DNA of 64,000 nt, taken from the NCBI GenBank assembly GCA_964017065.1, contig OZ024783.1, positions 13,762,040 through 13,826,039 on the forward strand, read 5' to 3'. A program made the position numbers and the translations under genes. Source of the stretch: Haliclona indistincta (Eukaryota > Porifera > Demospongiae > Haplosclerida > Chalinidae). Below the pieces are notes generated by a model. It ran no database searches and was not told the DNA's origin. It saw nothing but the letters and a program-made list of their open reading frames with translations. Positions 52,834 through 64,000 of this stretch are shown here, piece after piece; the first letter of the stretch is position 1, and each line of letters starts with the position of its first letter.

Positions 52834-53817
52834 TCATCTTATGTACAGTTCAATCAGTTCTATCGGTACATCTTCATCTGCTGTTGGACTATCGTCTCCA
52901 CACAGCCTCAGTTCAATGTCCTCGGTGGTGGTCTCATTGAGTGTCTTGTTAAACCAAGGCATGTTGGGGCGAGTACAGCAGGGTCCCTCCAGATCAGTGC
53001 ACTGCTGCCCATCCCAGAGGAGATCATTATACACTTTAGCGATTCTGATACTGGATACCAGTCCGGACTCACAATAGTAGTCACTACCAATGAATGGAGG
53101 AGCTTGATATGAACTGCCATTGTTACAAGGACAGGCATTTCGATTTAGACTGTATGTGCGTGTTCCAACAGCATATGTCCAGACATGCTTACGTGGATTG
53201 CTGCCATACGTAATGGATGCACCATCAACATAGTTACTATCAACTGATGTGTATCGTTCAATAATGCTAGCATTGAATGCATCTGGTCCACCAGACTGAT
53301 ATCCTCTTAGTCGTCCACACACACGAGAGTAGCTGAGACCATGTGTAGAGAAGACAGTGCTTTGACATCCAATAATGCTACGCCCACAATAGCTGCTTCC
53401 ACTTAAAAGTCGCTGTGTCAGTCCCTGAGGGCAGGTGGCACCAGACTGTGACATGTTGACAGATGCTACTCTCGTCCAGCCTCCCTCTCCTCCACAGTTG
53501 GTCCCCTCCATGTCACAGTAGACCTGCGCTAGTGAGCCATTGGGAGCAGTTATCTGGTAATAGCCTGAGGGAGCTGATGGGAAGCAGTGAAGAATCTCCT
53601 GACAAGATCTGTTCCTGGGAGGGTTGCAACCTGGAGGACCCAGCTGCTGGTGGACCTGCCTAAGAGCCTCTTTCAACTGTTCATCTTGCAGTGGGTCATA
53701 CTGACCACACTCAGAGGATACTCTAGCAGGATAGGTGACTGGAGTGAACCCACTCACACCGCCAGTCAGCAGTATAATACAGCAGTAGAAAAGCGCACAA
53801 ACATATTTAACTGTCAT
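52834..53817 (-). CDS. Secreted fibrinogen-related protein, array copy 1
   Basis: Intronless, 327 residues from the ATG at 53,817. A signal peptide (VCALFYCCIILLTGGVSG) is followed by SECGQYDPLQDEQL and a fibrinogen-type opening (NRSCQEILHCFPSAPSGYY, VYCDMEGTNCGGEGGWTRV). It then has a conserved Cys-rich part: CGRLRGYQ, SNYVDGASITYGSNPRKHVW, CPCNNGSSYQAPPF, YYCESG, LLWDGQQC, CCTRPNMPWFNK, and an acidic tail, DEDVPIELIELYI. Such proteins are secreted and common in invertebrates. A lectin-like or recognition role is plausible but unproven. Compared with copies 2-4 it lacks one residue in RSIIGCQST. Confidence 0.8.
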   Translation of the reverse strand: MTVKYVCALFYCCIILLTGGVSGFTPVTYPARVSSECGQYDPLQDEQLKEALRQVHQQLGPPGCNPPRNRSCQEILHCFPSAPSGYYQITAPNGSLAQVYCDMEGTNCGGEGGWTRVASVNMSQSGATCPQGLTQRLLSGSSYCGRSIIGCQSTVFSTHGLSYSRVCGRLRGYQSGGPDAFNASIIERYTSVDSNYVDGASITYGSNPRKHVWTYAVGTRTYSLNRNACPCNNGSSYQAPPFIGSDYYCESGLVSSIRIAKVYNDLLWDGQQCTDLEGPCCTRPNMPWFNKTLNETTTEDIELRLCGDDSPTADEDVPIELIELYIR

Positions 53818-56133
53818 TTCTATCACAATCGAGAAATAGTTAAAGTAAGCTCAGCTAGTGTGTTAAAAACCTGTCTATTTGGAAAAGGAAACATCAAGGA
53901 AACAAGGAAACATCATCTATTTGTAAAAGGAAACATCAATTTTGTTTTAGTGAAATCTTCCTTGTTAGACTTGTTAACCTGCTTCCATTAAATGCAATTT
54001 TGTTGTAACAATGTTACTGGTATTGTTAGTTGTGATTAGAATTACAACATGTTTTGATTTAGTGCCAGGTTTAGGAATGAAGCATTATTGAACATGTTTG
54101 CTTAACCCTTCACAAGCGACGGGTGACTATAGGCGCCTAGCAAGTTTGACGTCAACGGAAGTGGGCGTTTAAATTCAAAGAGAGTTTATTTCGCCTATAG
54201 ACCAAATACAGCTATGGGGGCTGTGAAGGGGACCAATGGCGGGGCCTGCGGCCCCGCCTAGCTAGCAGTGCTACGGCGGGAATACCTAGCACCACTGGGT
54301 CTCCAGGGGCTTCTTGACATAAAAAGCAGCCATACATGCACTAACTTTGTCTCACACTTGCTGTCTTGACCAAAGAAGCGGCGTTTTTTGCTCCAGTGAG
54401 AGTGATTCTAGCACACGACAGTTGGTAGATCGTCAAGTGGGCGTGGTTAACTGCACTTGTCATTGACAACAAGCCCGCACATTGTGCAAGTTGATTTTAC
54501 GTATTAAAAGTGATCACAGCACTAGTTTGTCCGTCTAATGGTCGCAAAGGTTAGTGAAATCCACAGAAACAGAGGCTAGAATTGTGTCCGCACTTGAAGG
54601 GTTAATAGTCTAGAATTAGTTAGAGGATATACCAGCTATGGATGTTGATGACATAGTGATGTTGTGTGCAAAGAAAAGGAATTATGAACAGTTTTAGAGT
54701 AGCTGTTTTTTTTTTCAGCTGTTCCAAACTAGCACTGTTTTTTCCTGGCATGTCAAAGTTTACAACCATATACTAAACTCTGGGTTGGCCACTCCCACTT
54801 TGGAACTGAAGCTGCTTAAGTGGTGCGATCTCGTCATTTTTCAGCCAAGTTTGGTCTTCGTTTAGCCCTGGTGACTGATAAAAAAACCTGGTGGTGTCCA
54901 GGTGAGCAAACAGCACAGTTTAGACCATAAATTATTCTATGCCGAAGTATGCATTTCCGGGCATCCTGAAGCCCCAAAATTGCCAAAAGAGGCGAGGGGC
55001 TCTGCCCCTTCGAACCCGGGTTAAAGAGGGGACACCCCCCTTTTAAAATCTCCCCTGTCCTATATGGTTTAGTGCGGAGGGCGCGACGAAAAACAGTGGT
55101 TTTTTTTCAGGTACTTTGCAAATAAACTTGATTTGACCTTTCTAGAGCACTTTTAACACTACTTATGACGTCTAGAGTAGGTGGAGTCGATTATGATGCC
55201 TAAAGTCGTCATTAGGGGTTAAAGGGTTAAGGCAATATGAGATTGGGGCACCCAGTAGCCTCCTGGATCCACCTTTGACTTGTTAGTGGTACTGTGAGTG
55301 AATCAGTCACCTATCCTGCTCTGTGGTCAGTATGACACCTATCAGGGTGAACAGGTACAAGTCCAGCAGAAGCTACAGGTTGCAATCGTTTGAAAAGCTG
55401 ATTTTGTCAGAAGATTCTTATTTCCTTCACAGAACATTGTTATGTACAACTGAATCACAGAAGACAAAATGTGACAACATTCTTGTAACAATACAACTTC
55501 CTAGACGCCAAATTTTGATCATTAAAGCTAGCTCAACCGTTTGTTCAACTCAAGGAGTTTCCTCTGTGTGTTGATACATGCGTATGTCACGCTGTCGTAC
55601 TGACAGGCTTTCAAATACCAACTAACCTACATTCTACTTTCCGCAAGACAAAATAATTATTACACATTCTCTGTTGCACGTGATTGCACAACTGAGCACA
55701 GATAAAATAATTTTCTTCAGTTTCAAATTGCAACCCAGTAATGCTAAACGATATAATGTGCACAAACTTAAGATTCAGTGTCATCTTTTGCAAAAGAATT
55801 AAGTTACACTTTGTTTATTCACCTTGAGTAAATGGTACCATATTCTTTATTTTTAAAGACACATTTGCTCCACCTTTTGTATTCATAGCTGCTTAGTTTT
55901 AGTACACGAAAGAAGTAAAAAACTGTTTTGTTGCTTGTTTGAAGTCTTTGGTCACAATGCTTTTCTATGATGTCACTATGATGTCACTCACAAACCACAC
56001 CCATAGCAGCTACTGGCTCAGGAGCTAGATGACACTTTGACTGCTTAAGAAATATTGATCTTTACATGAACATTGTTCTACTAATTTTTCACACTTTGCT
56101 ACACGACTGCACTATTGATTTCTAGCTACATAT
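53818..56133. other. Spacer between array copies 1 and 2
   Basis: Contains the promoter-side flank of copy 1 (53,818-54,100, alike in all copies), a TTAA-flanked MITE, a unique insertion (about 54,710-55,225) and the repeated downstream flank (55,235-56,133) found at 57,650, 60,060 and 63,220. No additional gene is supported. Confidence 0.6.
54106..54601. mobile_element. piggyBac-like MITE
   Basis: TTAA lies at 54,102-54,105 and 54,602-54,605. The ends CCCTTCACAAGCG and the inverted CGCACTTGAAGGG have the CCCT start typical of piggyBac termini. It is present only between array copies 1 and 2; a partial relative is at 41,980. Confidence 0.75.
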
Positions 56134-57117
56134 TCATCGTACGTACAGTTCAATCAGTTCTATCGGCACATCTTCATCTGCTGTTGGGCTATCGTCTCCA
56201 CACAGCCTCAGCTCAATATTCTCAGTGGTGGTCTCACTGAGTATCTTGTTGAACCAAGGCATGTTGGGGCGAGTGCAGCAGGGACCCTCCAGATTAGTGC
56301 ACTGCTGCCCATCCCAGAGAAGATCATTATAGAATATGTTGCCTTGGAAGGGATTTGTTCCAGACTCACAATAGTAGTCACTACCAATGAATGGAGGAGC
56401 TTGATATGAACTGCCATTGTTACAAGGACAATTATTTCGAGTTAGAGCGAATGAACGTACACCAGCAGCATATGTCCAGACATGCTTACGTGGATTGCTG
56501 CCATATGTAATGGATGCACCATCAACATAGTTACTATCAACTGATGTGAAATTATCAGTAATACTGGCACCGAATGCATCTGGTCCACCATACTGGTATC
56601 CTCTTAGTCGTCCACACACACGAGAGTAGCTGAGACCATGTGTAGAGAAGACAGTGCTTTGACATCCAGCAAAAATACTACGCCCACAATAGCTGCTTCC
56701 ACTTAAAAGTCGCTGTGTCAGTCCCTGAGGGCAAGTAGCACCAGACTGTGACATGTTGACAGATGCTACTCTCGTCCAGCCTCCCTCTCCTCCACAGTTG
56801 GTCCCCTCCATGTCACAGTAGACCTGCACTAGTGAGCCATTGGGAACAGTTATCTGGTAGTAGCCTGAGGGAGCTGATAGGTAGCAGTGAAGAATTGTCT
56901 GACAAGATCTGTTCCTGGGAGGGTTGCAACCTGGAGGACCCAGCTGCTGGCGGACTTGCGTAAGAGCCTCTGTTAACTGTTCATCTTGCAGAGGGTCATA
57001 CTGACCACACTCAGAGGATACTCTAGCAGGATAGGTGACTGGAGTGAACCCACTCACACCACCAGTCAGCAGTATAATATAGCAGTAGAGAAGCACACAA
57101 ACAGGTTTAACTGTCAT
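56134..57117 (-). CDS. Secreted fibrinogen-related protein, array copy 2
   Basis: Intronless, 327 residues from the ATG at 57,117. An upstream non-ATG extension is open but not conserved. It has the same architecture as copy 1: signal peptide (VCVLLYCYIILLTGGVSG), fibrinogen-type opening and Cys-rich C-terminal part. Differences cluster in surface-like segments: RSIFAGCQST in place of RSIIGCQST, DNFTSVDSN, and the variable stretch after YYCESG (TNPFQGNIFYND). This suggests diversification of a loop. Confidence 0.8.
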   Translation of the reverse strand: MTVKPVCVLLYCYIILLTGGVSGFTPVTYPARVSSECGQYDPLQDEQLTEALTQVRQQLGPPGCNPPRNRSCQTILHCYLSAPSGYYQITVPNGSLVQVYCDMEGTNCGGEGGWTRVASVNMSQSGATCPQGLTQRLLSGSSYCGRSIFAGCQSTVFSTHGLSYSRVCGRLRGYQYGGPDAFGASITDNFTSVDSNYVDGASITYGSNPRKHVWTYAAGVRSFALTRNNCPCNNGSSYQAPPFIGSDYYCESGTNPFQGNIFYNDLLWDGQQCTNLEGPCCTRPNMPWFNKILSETTTENIELRLCGDDSPTADEDVPIELIELYVR

Positions 57118-58563
57118 TTCTATCACAATCGAGAATTTGTTAAGGAAAGCTCTGCTAGTGTTTAAAAACCTGTCTGTTTGACAGCTTGTCAAAGGAAACA
57201 TCATGTTTTGTCCTTGTGAATATATTCGTGTTATTGTCAACATCTTTTTGTCAAATGCACTTTTGTTGTAGCAATGTTGCTGGTATTGTCAGTTGTGATT
57301 AGAATTACAGCATGTCCTGATATATTGGCAGGTTTAGGAATGAAGGATAATTGAACATACATGTACATGTAATTGCTTAACACAAAAATAGAGAGGCTTA
57401 GATTCACGTTGACGGGTAACGGCAAACGCCTGCGACAGCAATATAAGTTTACGGACAGACAGCCAACTTTGCTGTCAATGTGACTAAAAACGTATTATTG
57501 CAAGATCAATCTTTAGAGGATAGACCAGCTATGGATGTTGATGACATAGTGATGTTGAGTGCAAAGGAAAGATAAAATGGAAGAATGAACAGTTTTAGAA
57601 TAGTTTGTAATGGCTGGGTTTTGCAGCAAAGTCAACCGACTGATCTTTAAGGCAATACGAGATGGGGCACCCAGTAGCCTCCTGGATCCACCTTTGACTT
57701 GTTAGTGGTATTGTGAGTGAATCAGTCACCTATCCTGCTCTGAGTGTGGTCAGTATGACACCTTTCAGGGTGAACAGATACCAGTTCATCAGAAGCTATA
57801 GGCTGCAATCATTTGAAAACTGATTTTGTCAGAAGATTCGTATTTCCTTCACAGAACATTGTTATGTACAACGGAATCACAGAAGACAAAATGTGACAAC
57901 ATTCTTGTAACAATACATTCTATCAACTTCCTGGACGCCAAATTTTAATCATTAAAGCTAGCTCAACCGTTTATTCAACACAAGGAGTTTCCTCTGTGTG
58001 TTGATACATGCATATGTCACGCTGTCGTACTGACAGGCTTTCAAATACCAACTAACCTACATTCTACCTTCCGCAAGACAAAATAATTATTACACATTCT
58101 CTGTTGCACGTGATTGCACAACTGAGCACTGATAAAATAATTTTCTTCAGTTTCAAATTGCGACCAAGTAATGCTAAACGATATAATGTGCACAAACTTA
58201 AGATTCAGTGTCATCTTTTGCAAAAGAATTAAGTTACACTTTGTTTATTCACCTTGAGCAAATGGTACCATATTCTTTATTTTTAAAGACACATTTGCTC
58301 CACCTTTTGTATTCATAGCTGTTTAATTTTAGTACACGAAAGAAGTAAAAAACTGTTTTGTTGCTTGTTTGAAGTCTTTGGTCACAATGCTTTTCTATGA
58401 TGTCACTATGATGTCACTCACAAACCACACCCATAGCAGCTACTGGCTCAGGAGCTAGATGACACTTTGACTGCTTAAGAAATATTGATCTTTACATGAA
58501 CATTGTTCTACTAATTTTTCACACTTTGCTACACGACTGCACTATTGATTTCTAGCTACATAT
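57118..58563. repeat. Duplicated spacer, array unit 2-3
   Basis: Near-identical to 59,540-60,977 and, in part, to 55,235-56,133 and 63,220-64,000. Landmarks are CCAGCTATGGATGTTGATG, AGTAGCCTCCTGGATCCAC, TGTTGCACGTGATTGC and CACGAAAGAAGTAAAAAAC. The tiny ORFs are not genes. Confidence 0.85.
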
Positions 58564-59539
58564 TCATCGTACGTACAGTTCAATCAGTTCTATCGGCACA
58601 TCTTCATCTGCTGTTGGGCTATCGTCTCCACACAGCCTCACCTCAATATTCTCAGTGGTGGTCTCACTGAGTATCTTGTTGAACCAAGGCATGTTGGGGC
58701 GAGTGCAGCAGGGTCCTTCCAGATCAGTGCACTGCTGCCCATCCCAGAGGAGATCATTATACAATTTAGCGATTCTGATTTTGGATACCAGTCCAGACTC
58801 ACAATAGTAGTCACTACCAATGAATGGAGGAGCTTGATATGAACTGCCATTGTTACAAGGACAGTCAAATCGAGTTAGAGCATTTGTGCGTGTTCCAACA
58901 GCATATGTCCAGACATGCTTACGTGGATTGCTGCCACAATTATGTAATGGATGCACCATCAACATAGTTACTATCAACTGATGCGAAATTATTAGTAATA
59001 CCAGCATTGAATGCATCTGGTCCACCATACTGATATCCTCTTAGTCGTCCACACGCATGAGTGTAGCTGAGACCATGTGTAGAGAAGACAGTGCTTTGAC
59101 ATCCAGCAAAAATACTACGCCCACAATACCTGCTTCCACTTAAAAGTCGCTGTGTCAGTCCCTGAGGGCAGGTAGCACCAGACTGTGTCATGTTGACAGA
59201 TGCTACTCTCGTCCAGCCTCCCTCTCCTCCACAGTTGGTCCCCTCCATGTCACAGTAGACCTGCGCTAGTGAGCCATTGGGAACAGTTATCTGGTAGTAG
59301 CCTGAAAGAGCTGATGAGAAGCAGTGAAGAATCTCCTGACAAGATCTGTTCCTGGGAGAAACACAGTCCAGGTCCAGCTGGCTAAGAGCCTCTGTCAACT
59401 GTTCATCTTGCAGTGGGTCATACTGACCACACTCAGAGGATACTCTAGCAGGATAGGTGACTGGAGTGAACCCACTCACACCACCAGTCAGCAGTATAAT
59501 ATAGCAGTAGAAAAGCACACAAACAGGCTTAACTGTCAT
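58564..59539 (-). pseudogene. Fibrinogen-related protein, array copy 3, frameshifted
   Basis: It starts at the ATG at 59,539 with the usual signal peptide. The frame is intact to SNYVDGASIT and then broken by an extra 4 bp (CAAT near 58,937-58,940) relative to the CTGCCATATGTAATGG of the other copies. The remainder (GSNPRKHVWTYAVG to the normal C-terminus) is intact in the next frame. It also has a shorter segment after SQLDLDCVSPRNRSC. It is either a recent pseudogene or an assembly error, since the second half shows no decay. Confidence 0.75.
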
Positions 59540-60977
59540 TTCTATCACAATTGAGAAATAGTTAAGGAAAGCTCTGCTAGTGTGTTTAAAACCTGTCTGT
59601 TTGACAGCTTGTCAAAGGAAACATCATGTTTTGTGTCTGTGAATATTTTCGTGTTATTGTCAACATGTTTCTGTTAATGCACTTTTGTTGTAACAATGTT
59701 GTTGGTATTGTCAGTTGTGATTAGAATTACAGAATGTTTTGATATATTGCCAGGTTTAGGAATGAAGGATCATTGAACATACATGTAATTGCTTAACACA
59801 AAAATAGAGAGGCTTAGATTCACGTTGACGGCTAACGGCAAACGCCTGCGACAGCAATATAAGTTTACGGACAGACAGCCAACTTTGCTGTCAATGTGAC
59901 TAAAAACGTATTATTGCAAGATCAATATTTAGAGGATAGACCAGCTATGGATGTTGATGACATAGTGATGTTGTGTGCAAAGGAAAGATAAAATGGTAGT
60001 ATGAACAGTTTTAGAATAGTTTGTAATGGCTGGGTTTTTGCAGCAAAGTCAACCGTCTGATCTTTAAGGCAATACGAGATTGAGGCACCCAGTAGCCTCC
60101 TGGATCCACCTTTGACTTGTTAGTGTTATTGTGAGTGAATCAGTCATCTATCCTGCTCTGTGGTCAGCATGACACACCTTCCAGGGTGAGCAGGTACAAG
60201 TCCAGCAGAAGCTACAAGTTGCAATCGTTTGAAGACTGATTTTTGTCAGAAGATTCTTATTTCCTTCACAGAACATTGTTATGTACTACTGAATCACCAA
60301 GGACAAAATGTGACAACATTATTGTAACAAGACATTCTATCAACTTCCTAGACGCCAAATTTTAATCATCAAAGCTAGCTCAACCGTTAATTCAACGCAA
60401 GGAGTTCCTGTGTGTGTTGATACATGTGTATGTCACGCTGTCATACTGACAGGCTTTCAAATACCTACATTCTACCTTCCGCAAGACAAAATAATTATTA
60501 CACATTCTCTGTTGCACGTGATTGCACAACTGAGCACAGATGAAATAATTTTCTTCAGTTTCAAATTGCAACCCAGTAATGCTAATCGATATGTGTGCAA
60601 AAAACTCAGTGTCATCTTTTGTGAAAGAAGTAAGTTACACTTTGTTCATTCACCTTGAGCAAATGGTACCATAATTATTCTTTATTATTAAAGACACTTT
60701 TGTTCCACCTTCTGTACTCATAGCTGCTTAATTTTAGTACACGAAGAAGTAAAACACTGTTTTGTTGCTTGTTTGAAGGCTTCAGTCATAATAAACAATG
60801 CTCTTCTATGATGTCACTATGATGTCACTCACAGACCACACCCATAGCGGCTACTGACCCAGAAGCTAGACGGCACTTTGACTGCATATGAAATATTGAT
60901 CTGTTGTACATGAACATTGTTCACCTAATTTTTCACACTTTGCTACACGACTGTACTATTGATTTCTAGTTACATAT
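59540..60977. repeat. Duplicated spacer, array unit 3-4
   Basis: Same landmarks and order as 57,118-58,563, with minor indels. No gene seen. Confidence 0.85.
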
Positions 60978-61949
60978 TCATTGTATGTACAGTTCAATCA
61001 GTTCTATCGGTACATCTTCATCTGCTGTTGGGCCACCGTCTCCACACACTCTCAGTTCAATGTCCTCAGTGGTGGTCTCATTGAGTGTCCTGTTAAACCA
61101 AGGCATGTTGGGGCGAGTACAGCAGGGTCCCTCCAGTCCAGTACACTGTTGCCCATCCCAGAGGAGATCACTGAGAAATATTTCATGCTGTGTAGCCGTA
61201 GCTCTTCCAGACTCACAATAGTAGTAACCACCAACGAATGGAGGAGCTTGATAGGTACTTCCATTATTACAAGGACAAGCATATCGATAAGTTAAGTATT
61301 CAACAACCCCTGAAGTGTATGTCCAGACATGCTTACGTGGATTGCTGCCATATGTAATGGACACACCATCAACATAGTTACTATCAGGTGAAGTGTATTG
61401 ATAAGTAATACCAGCATTGAATGCATCTGGTGTACCATACTGATATCCTCTTAGTCGTCCACACACACGAGAGTAGCTGAGACCATGTGTAGAGAAGTAA
61501 GTGCTTTGACATCCAGCAAAAATGGTACGCCCACAGTAGTTATTTCCATTAATCAGTCGCTGTGTCAGATTCTGAGGGCAGGTGGCACCAGACTGTGACA
61601 TGTTGACATAGGCCACTCTCGTCCAGCCTCCCTCTCCTCCACAGTTGGTCCCCTCCATGTCACAGTAGGCTTGCACTGGTAAGCCATTTGAAGCAGTTAT
61701 CAGGTAGTTGCCTGAGGGAGCTGATGGGAAGCAGTAAAGAATCTCCTGACAAGATCTGTTCCTCTGAGAAACACAGTTCAGGTCCAGCTGACTAAGAGTC
61801 TCTGTCAACTGTTCATCTTGCAGTGGGTCATACTGACCACACTCAGAGGATACTCTAGCAGGATAGGTGACTGGAGTGAACCCACTCACACCACCAGTCA
61901 GCAGTATAGTATAGCAGTAGAAAAGCACACAAACATGTTTAACTTTCAT
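60978..61949 (-). CDS. Secreted fibrinogen-related protein, array copy 4 (most diverged)
   Basis: Intronless, 323 residues from the ATG at 61,949. The architecture is as in copies 1-3, but it is the most diverged: it has LVQAYCDMEG-type changes near the fibrinogen opening, NGNNYCGRTIFAGCQST, ITYQYTSPDSNYVDGVSIT, and a variable stretch after YYCESG (RATATQHEIFLSD). It shares the shorter SQLDLNCVSQRNRSC segment with copy 3, so the two derive from a common sub-lineage. Intact. Confidence 0.8.
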   Translation of the reverse strand: MKVKHVCVLFYCYTILLTGGVSGFTPVTYPARVSSECGQYDPLQDEQLTETLSQLDLNCVSQRNRSCQEILYCFPSAPSGNYLITASNGLPVQAYCDMEGTNCGGEGGWTRVAYVNMSQSGATCPQNLTQRLINGNNYCGRTIFAGCQSTYFSTHGLSYSRVCGRLRGYQYGTPDAFNAGITYQYTSPDSNYVDGVSITYGSNPRKHVWTYTSGVVEYLTYRYACPCNNGSTYQAPPFVGGYYYCESGRATATQHEIFLSDLLWDGQQCTGLEGPCCTRPNMPWFNRTLNETTTEDIELRVCGDGGPTADEDVPIELIELYIQ

Positions 61950-64000
61950 TTCTATCACAATTGAGAAATAGTTAAGGAAAGTTCAGCTAGTGTGTTAAAA
62001 ACCTGTCTATTTGACTGCTTGTCAAAGGAAACATCAATTATCAGGTTGGGGGTAACAATACCAGCAACTATTATATTTTCAGTCTTGTTTTTCACAAAAG
62101 TGAAACCATACGACTCAGCGTTCATTTCTAAACCAGCGTTAAGTGGGGCTTGTATCCACAGCTGCTGTTGATAATATGCCCCATATGCTTTCTTGTATTG
62201 GCTGACGTGCAGGGAATGTTCTCAAAGTCCAATTTGAGGGAATTGCTATTAAAAGCAACAAGACGCAGGTCATCAAGTGTTTCCTAGTCTTTTGTTGGCT
62301 TGAGACACCTTACTACCGCACTGGGGACAAGCTTGCAAGGTGTCTCCCTGCACTCCGTGCTCTGACTGGATGTGATACAACTAGCAAGATTGCTACGAAG
62401 CATGCAACAATGAAAGCTATCCACAATAATTTAACACTGATACAGAACTCTAACAGCTCAGAGTTGACAGAGAGTATGATACAGATGGCATAAAATTTTC
62501 TAGTAAGGTGTCTCAAGCCAACAACAGACTTAGAAACATTTGATGACTTGCATCTTGCTGCTTTTAATAGCAATTCCCTCAAATGAACTTTGAGAACATT
62601 CCATGTCAGCCAATGCAAGAAAGCATATTGAAAGGGCATATTATCAACAACAGCTATGGATACAAGCCCCACTTAAAGATGGTTTAGAAATGAACGCTGA
62701 GTCGTATGGTTTCACTTTTGTGAAAAAAACAAGACTGAAAATTTAATAGTTCCTGGTATTGTTACCCCCAGCCTGAAGACCTTCCAGTACATGTAGTAGA
62801 TGTGCCCATAAGAATAGATATGTCGCTGCAATAGATATGTCGATGTTCGTTGTTAGGCACATCGTTTTTTACAAAAACTCCTTAGATCAAGCATAAGTAC
62901 AAAGTACTGTAACACGATAAGATGATGTTCGATGTTCATCTTAAGATGTTCAATGAGATGTTACTTGCTATGTGGTCTCTTACCTGCCTACTCCTCTCTG
63001 TACAGTAGAGACCTCTCAACTTACTACAGAAACAGTTATATCTGCTATAGAACTAGCGAACATGAGTCGAACTCGTGTCACTTATCTGTCTTATCTTATT
63101 GTGTATCACATCGAACATCTTCAAATGTTCACATCACATCGAACATGCTAGATTTGATCTTGATGACATAGTGATGTTGTGTGCAAAGGAAAGATAAATG
63201 GAAGAATGAACAGTTTTAGAGTAGTTCTTAATGGCTGGGTTTTTGCAGCAAAGTCAACCGTCTGATCTTTAAGGCAATACGACCCAGTAGCCTCCTGGAT
63301 CCACCTTTGACGTGTTAGCAGTATTGTGAGTGAATCAGTCACCTATCCTGCTCTGTGGTCAGTATGGCACCTTTCAGGGCGAACAGGTACAAGTCCAGCA
63401 GAAGCTACAAGTTGCAATCGTTTGAAAATTGATTTTGTCAGAAGATTCTTATTTCCTTCACAAAACATTGTTATGTACAACCGAATCACAGAAGACTAAA
63501 TGTGACAACATTCTTGTAACAATACATTCCATCAACTTCCTGGACGGCAAATGTTAATCATTAAAGTAAGTTCAACTGTTTATTCAACACAAGGAGTTCC
63601 TTTGTGTGTTGATACATACGTCACGCTGTCGTTGTTGTTGTTCACGCTGTCATACTGACAGGTTTTCAAATACTAACTAACCTACATTCTACCTTCCGCA
63701 AGACAAAATGATTATTACCCATTCTCTGTTGCACGTGATTGCACAGCTGAGCACCAATGAAATAATTTTCTTCAGTTTCAAATTGCGACCCAGTAATGCT
63801 AAACGATATATGTGCACAAACTTAAGATTCAGTGTCATCTCTTGTAAAAGAATTACGTTACACTTTTGTTAATTCACCTTGAGCAACAACATTCAAATGG
63901 TACCATATTAAAGACACATTTGTTCCGCCTTTTGTACTCTTTGCTGCTTAGTTTTAGTACACGAAAGAAGTGAAAAACTGTTTTGTTGCTTGTTTGAAGG
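61950..64000. other. Upstream flank of copy 4, foldback insertion, and flank of a predicted fifth copy
   Basis: 61,950-62,041 is the common upstream flank. A large foldback follows, then AT-rich sequence (62,780-63,150). From about 63,151 the array spacer (GATGTTGTGTGCAAAGG, CCTCCTGGATCCACC, TTGCACGTGATTGC) resumes to the window end. No gene is complete here. Confidence 0.7.
62042..62775. repeat. Large foldback with about 270-bp arms
   Basis: The left arm begins CAGGTTGGGGGTAACAATA and the right arm ends TATTGTTACCCCCAGCCTG. Inner arm ends are TTGGCTTGAGACACCTTA (about 62,295) and its inverse (about 62,503). The spacer is about 190 bp. A 119-codon minus ORF inside is not supported as a gene. 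Confidence 0.85.

Noticed and set aside
52841..53138. Repeated plus/minus ORFs of 60-80 codons overlapping each array gene
   Set aside because: Alternative-frame shadows that recur only because the array genes are near-identical.
62313..62672. 119-codon minus-strand ORF
   Set aside because: Lies within the right arm and spacer of a foldback; the equivalent frame is not open in the other arm.

Overview
This is animal nuclear DNA, most likely from a demosponge. Supporting signs are short spliceosomal introns, an intron-rich PI4KA gene with a strong animal match, an intronless Death-NACHT-LRR receptor of the kind expanded in sponges, and a dense load of foldback and MITE-type repeats. The closest well-known genome is probably Amphimedon queenslandica, but the species is inferred. 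No rRNA, tRNA or CRISPR was seen.

Layout. 0-3.6 kb: a decayed transposon protein with PIN/FEN-like acidic motifs, split by a foldback transposon. 3.6-6.1 kb (minus): an intronless NLR. 6.95-26.9 kb (plus): 31 exons encoding about 1,226 residues of phosphatidylinositol 4-kinase alpha. The gene is cut off before its kinase half, which I could not find anywhere in the window. Two of its introns hold intronless genes of a GIY-YIG-like nuclease family on opposite strands (15.7-16.4 kb and 20.9-21.4 kb). Its introns also carry many MITEs, palindromes, (CT)n and (ACTC)n tracts, and a 19-bp satellite bounded by inverted repeats.

27-43 kb is almost gene-free. It is layered repeat: a dispersed family with a TATAAATA core, a segmental duplication of about 2 kb, hAT-type MITEs with 8-bp target duplications, a hAT/BED-finger derivative, and large palindromes. 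43.5-48.8 kb is a locus of locally duplicated short exons. It contains one intact, previously unrecognised four-exon gene (minus, 48.1-48.7 kb) and a partly scrambled paralogue with an in-frame 39-bp coding repeat. 49.1-49.7 kb is a pogo-like MITE whose end has expanded into exactly twelve 43-bp repeats.

50.0-52.5 kb is an element with 19-bp terminal inverted repeats. It carries the N-terminal half of a Helitron-type protein (DUF6570-like) running into coiled-coil coding sequence. 52.8-64 kb is a tandem array, with a period of about 2.4 kb, of secreted fibrinogen-related proteins on the minus strand. There are four copies, one of them frameshifted, and the flank of a predicted fifth copy sits at the right edge.

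Functionally, the NLR and the secreted fibrinogen-like family fit innate recognition. PI4KA is a housekeeping lipid kinase. The GIY-YIG-like and 48-kb genes are lineage-type families without an assigned role.
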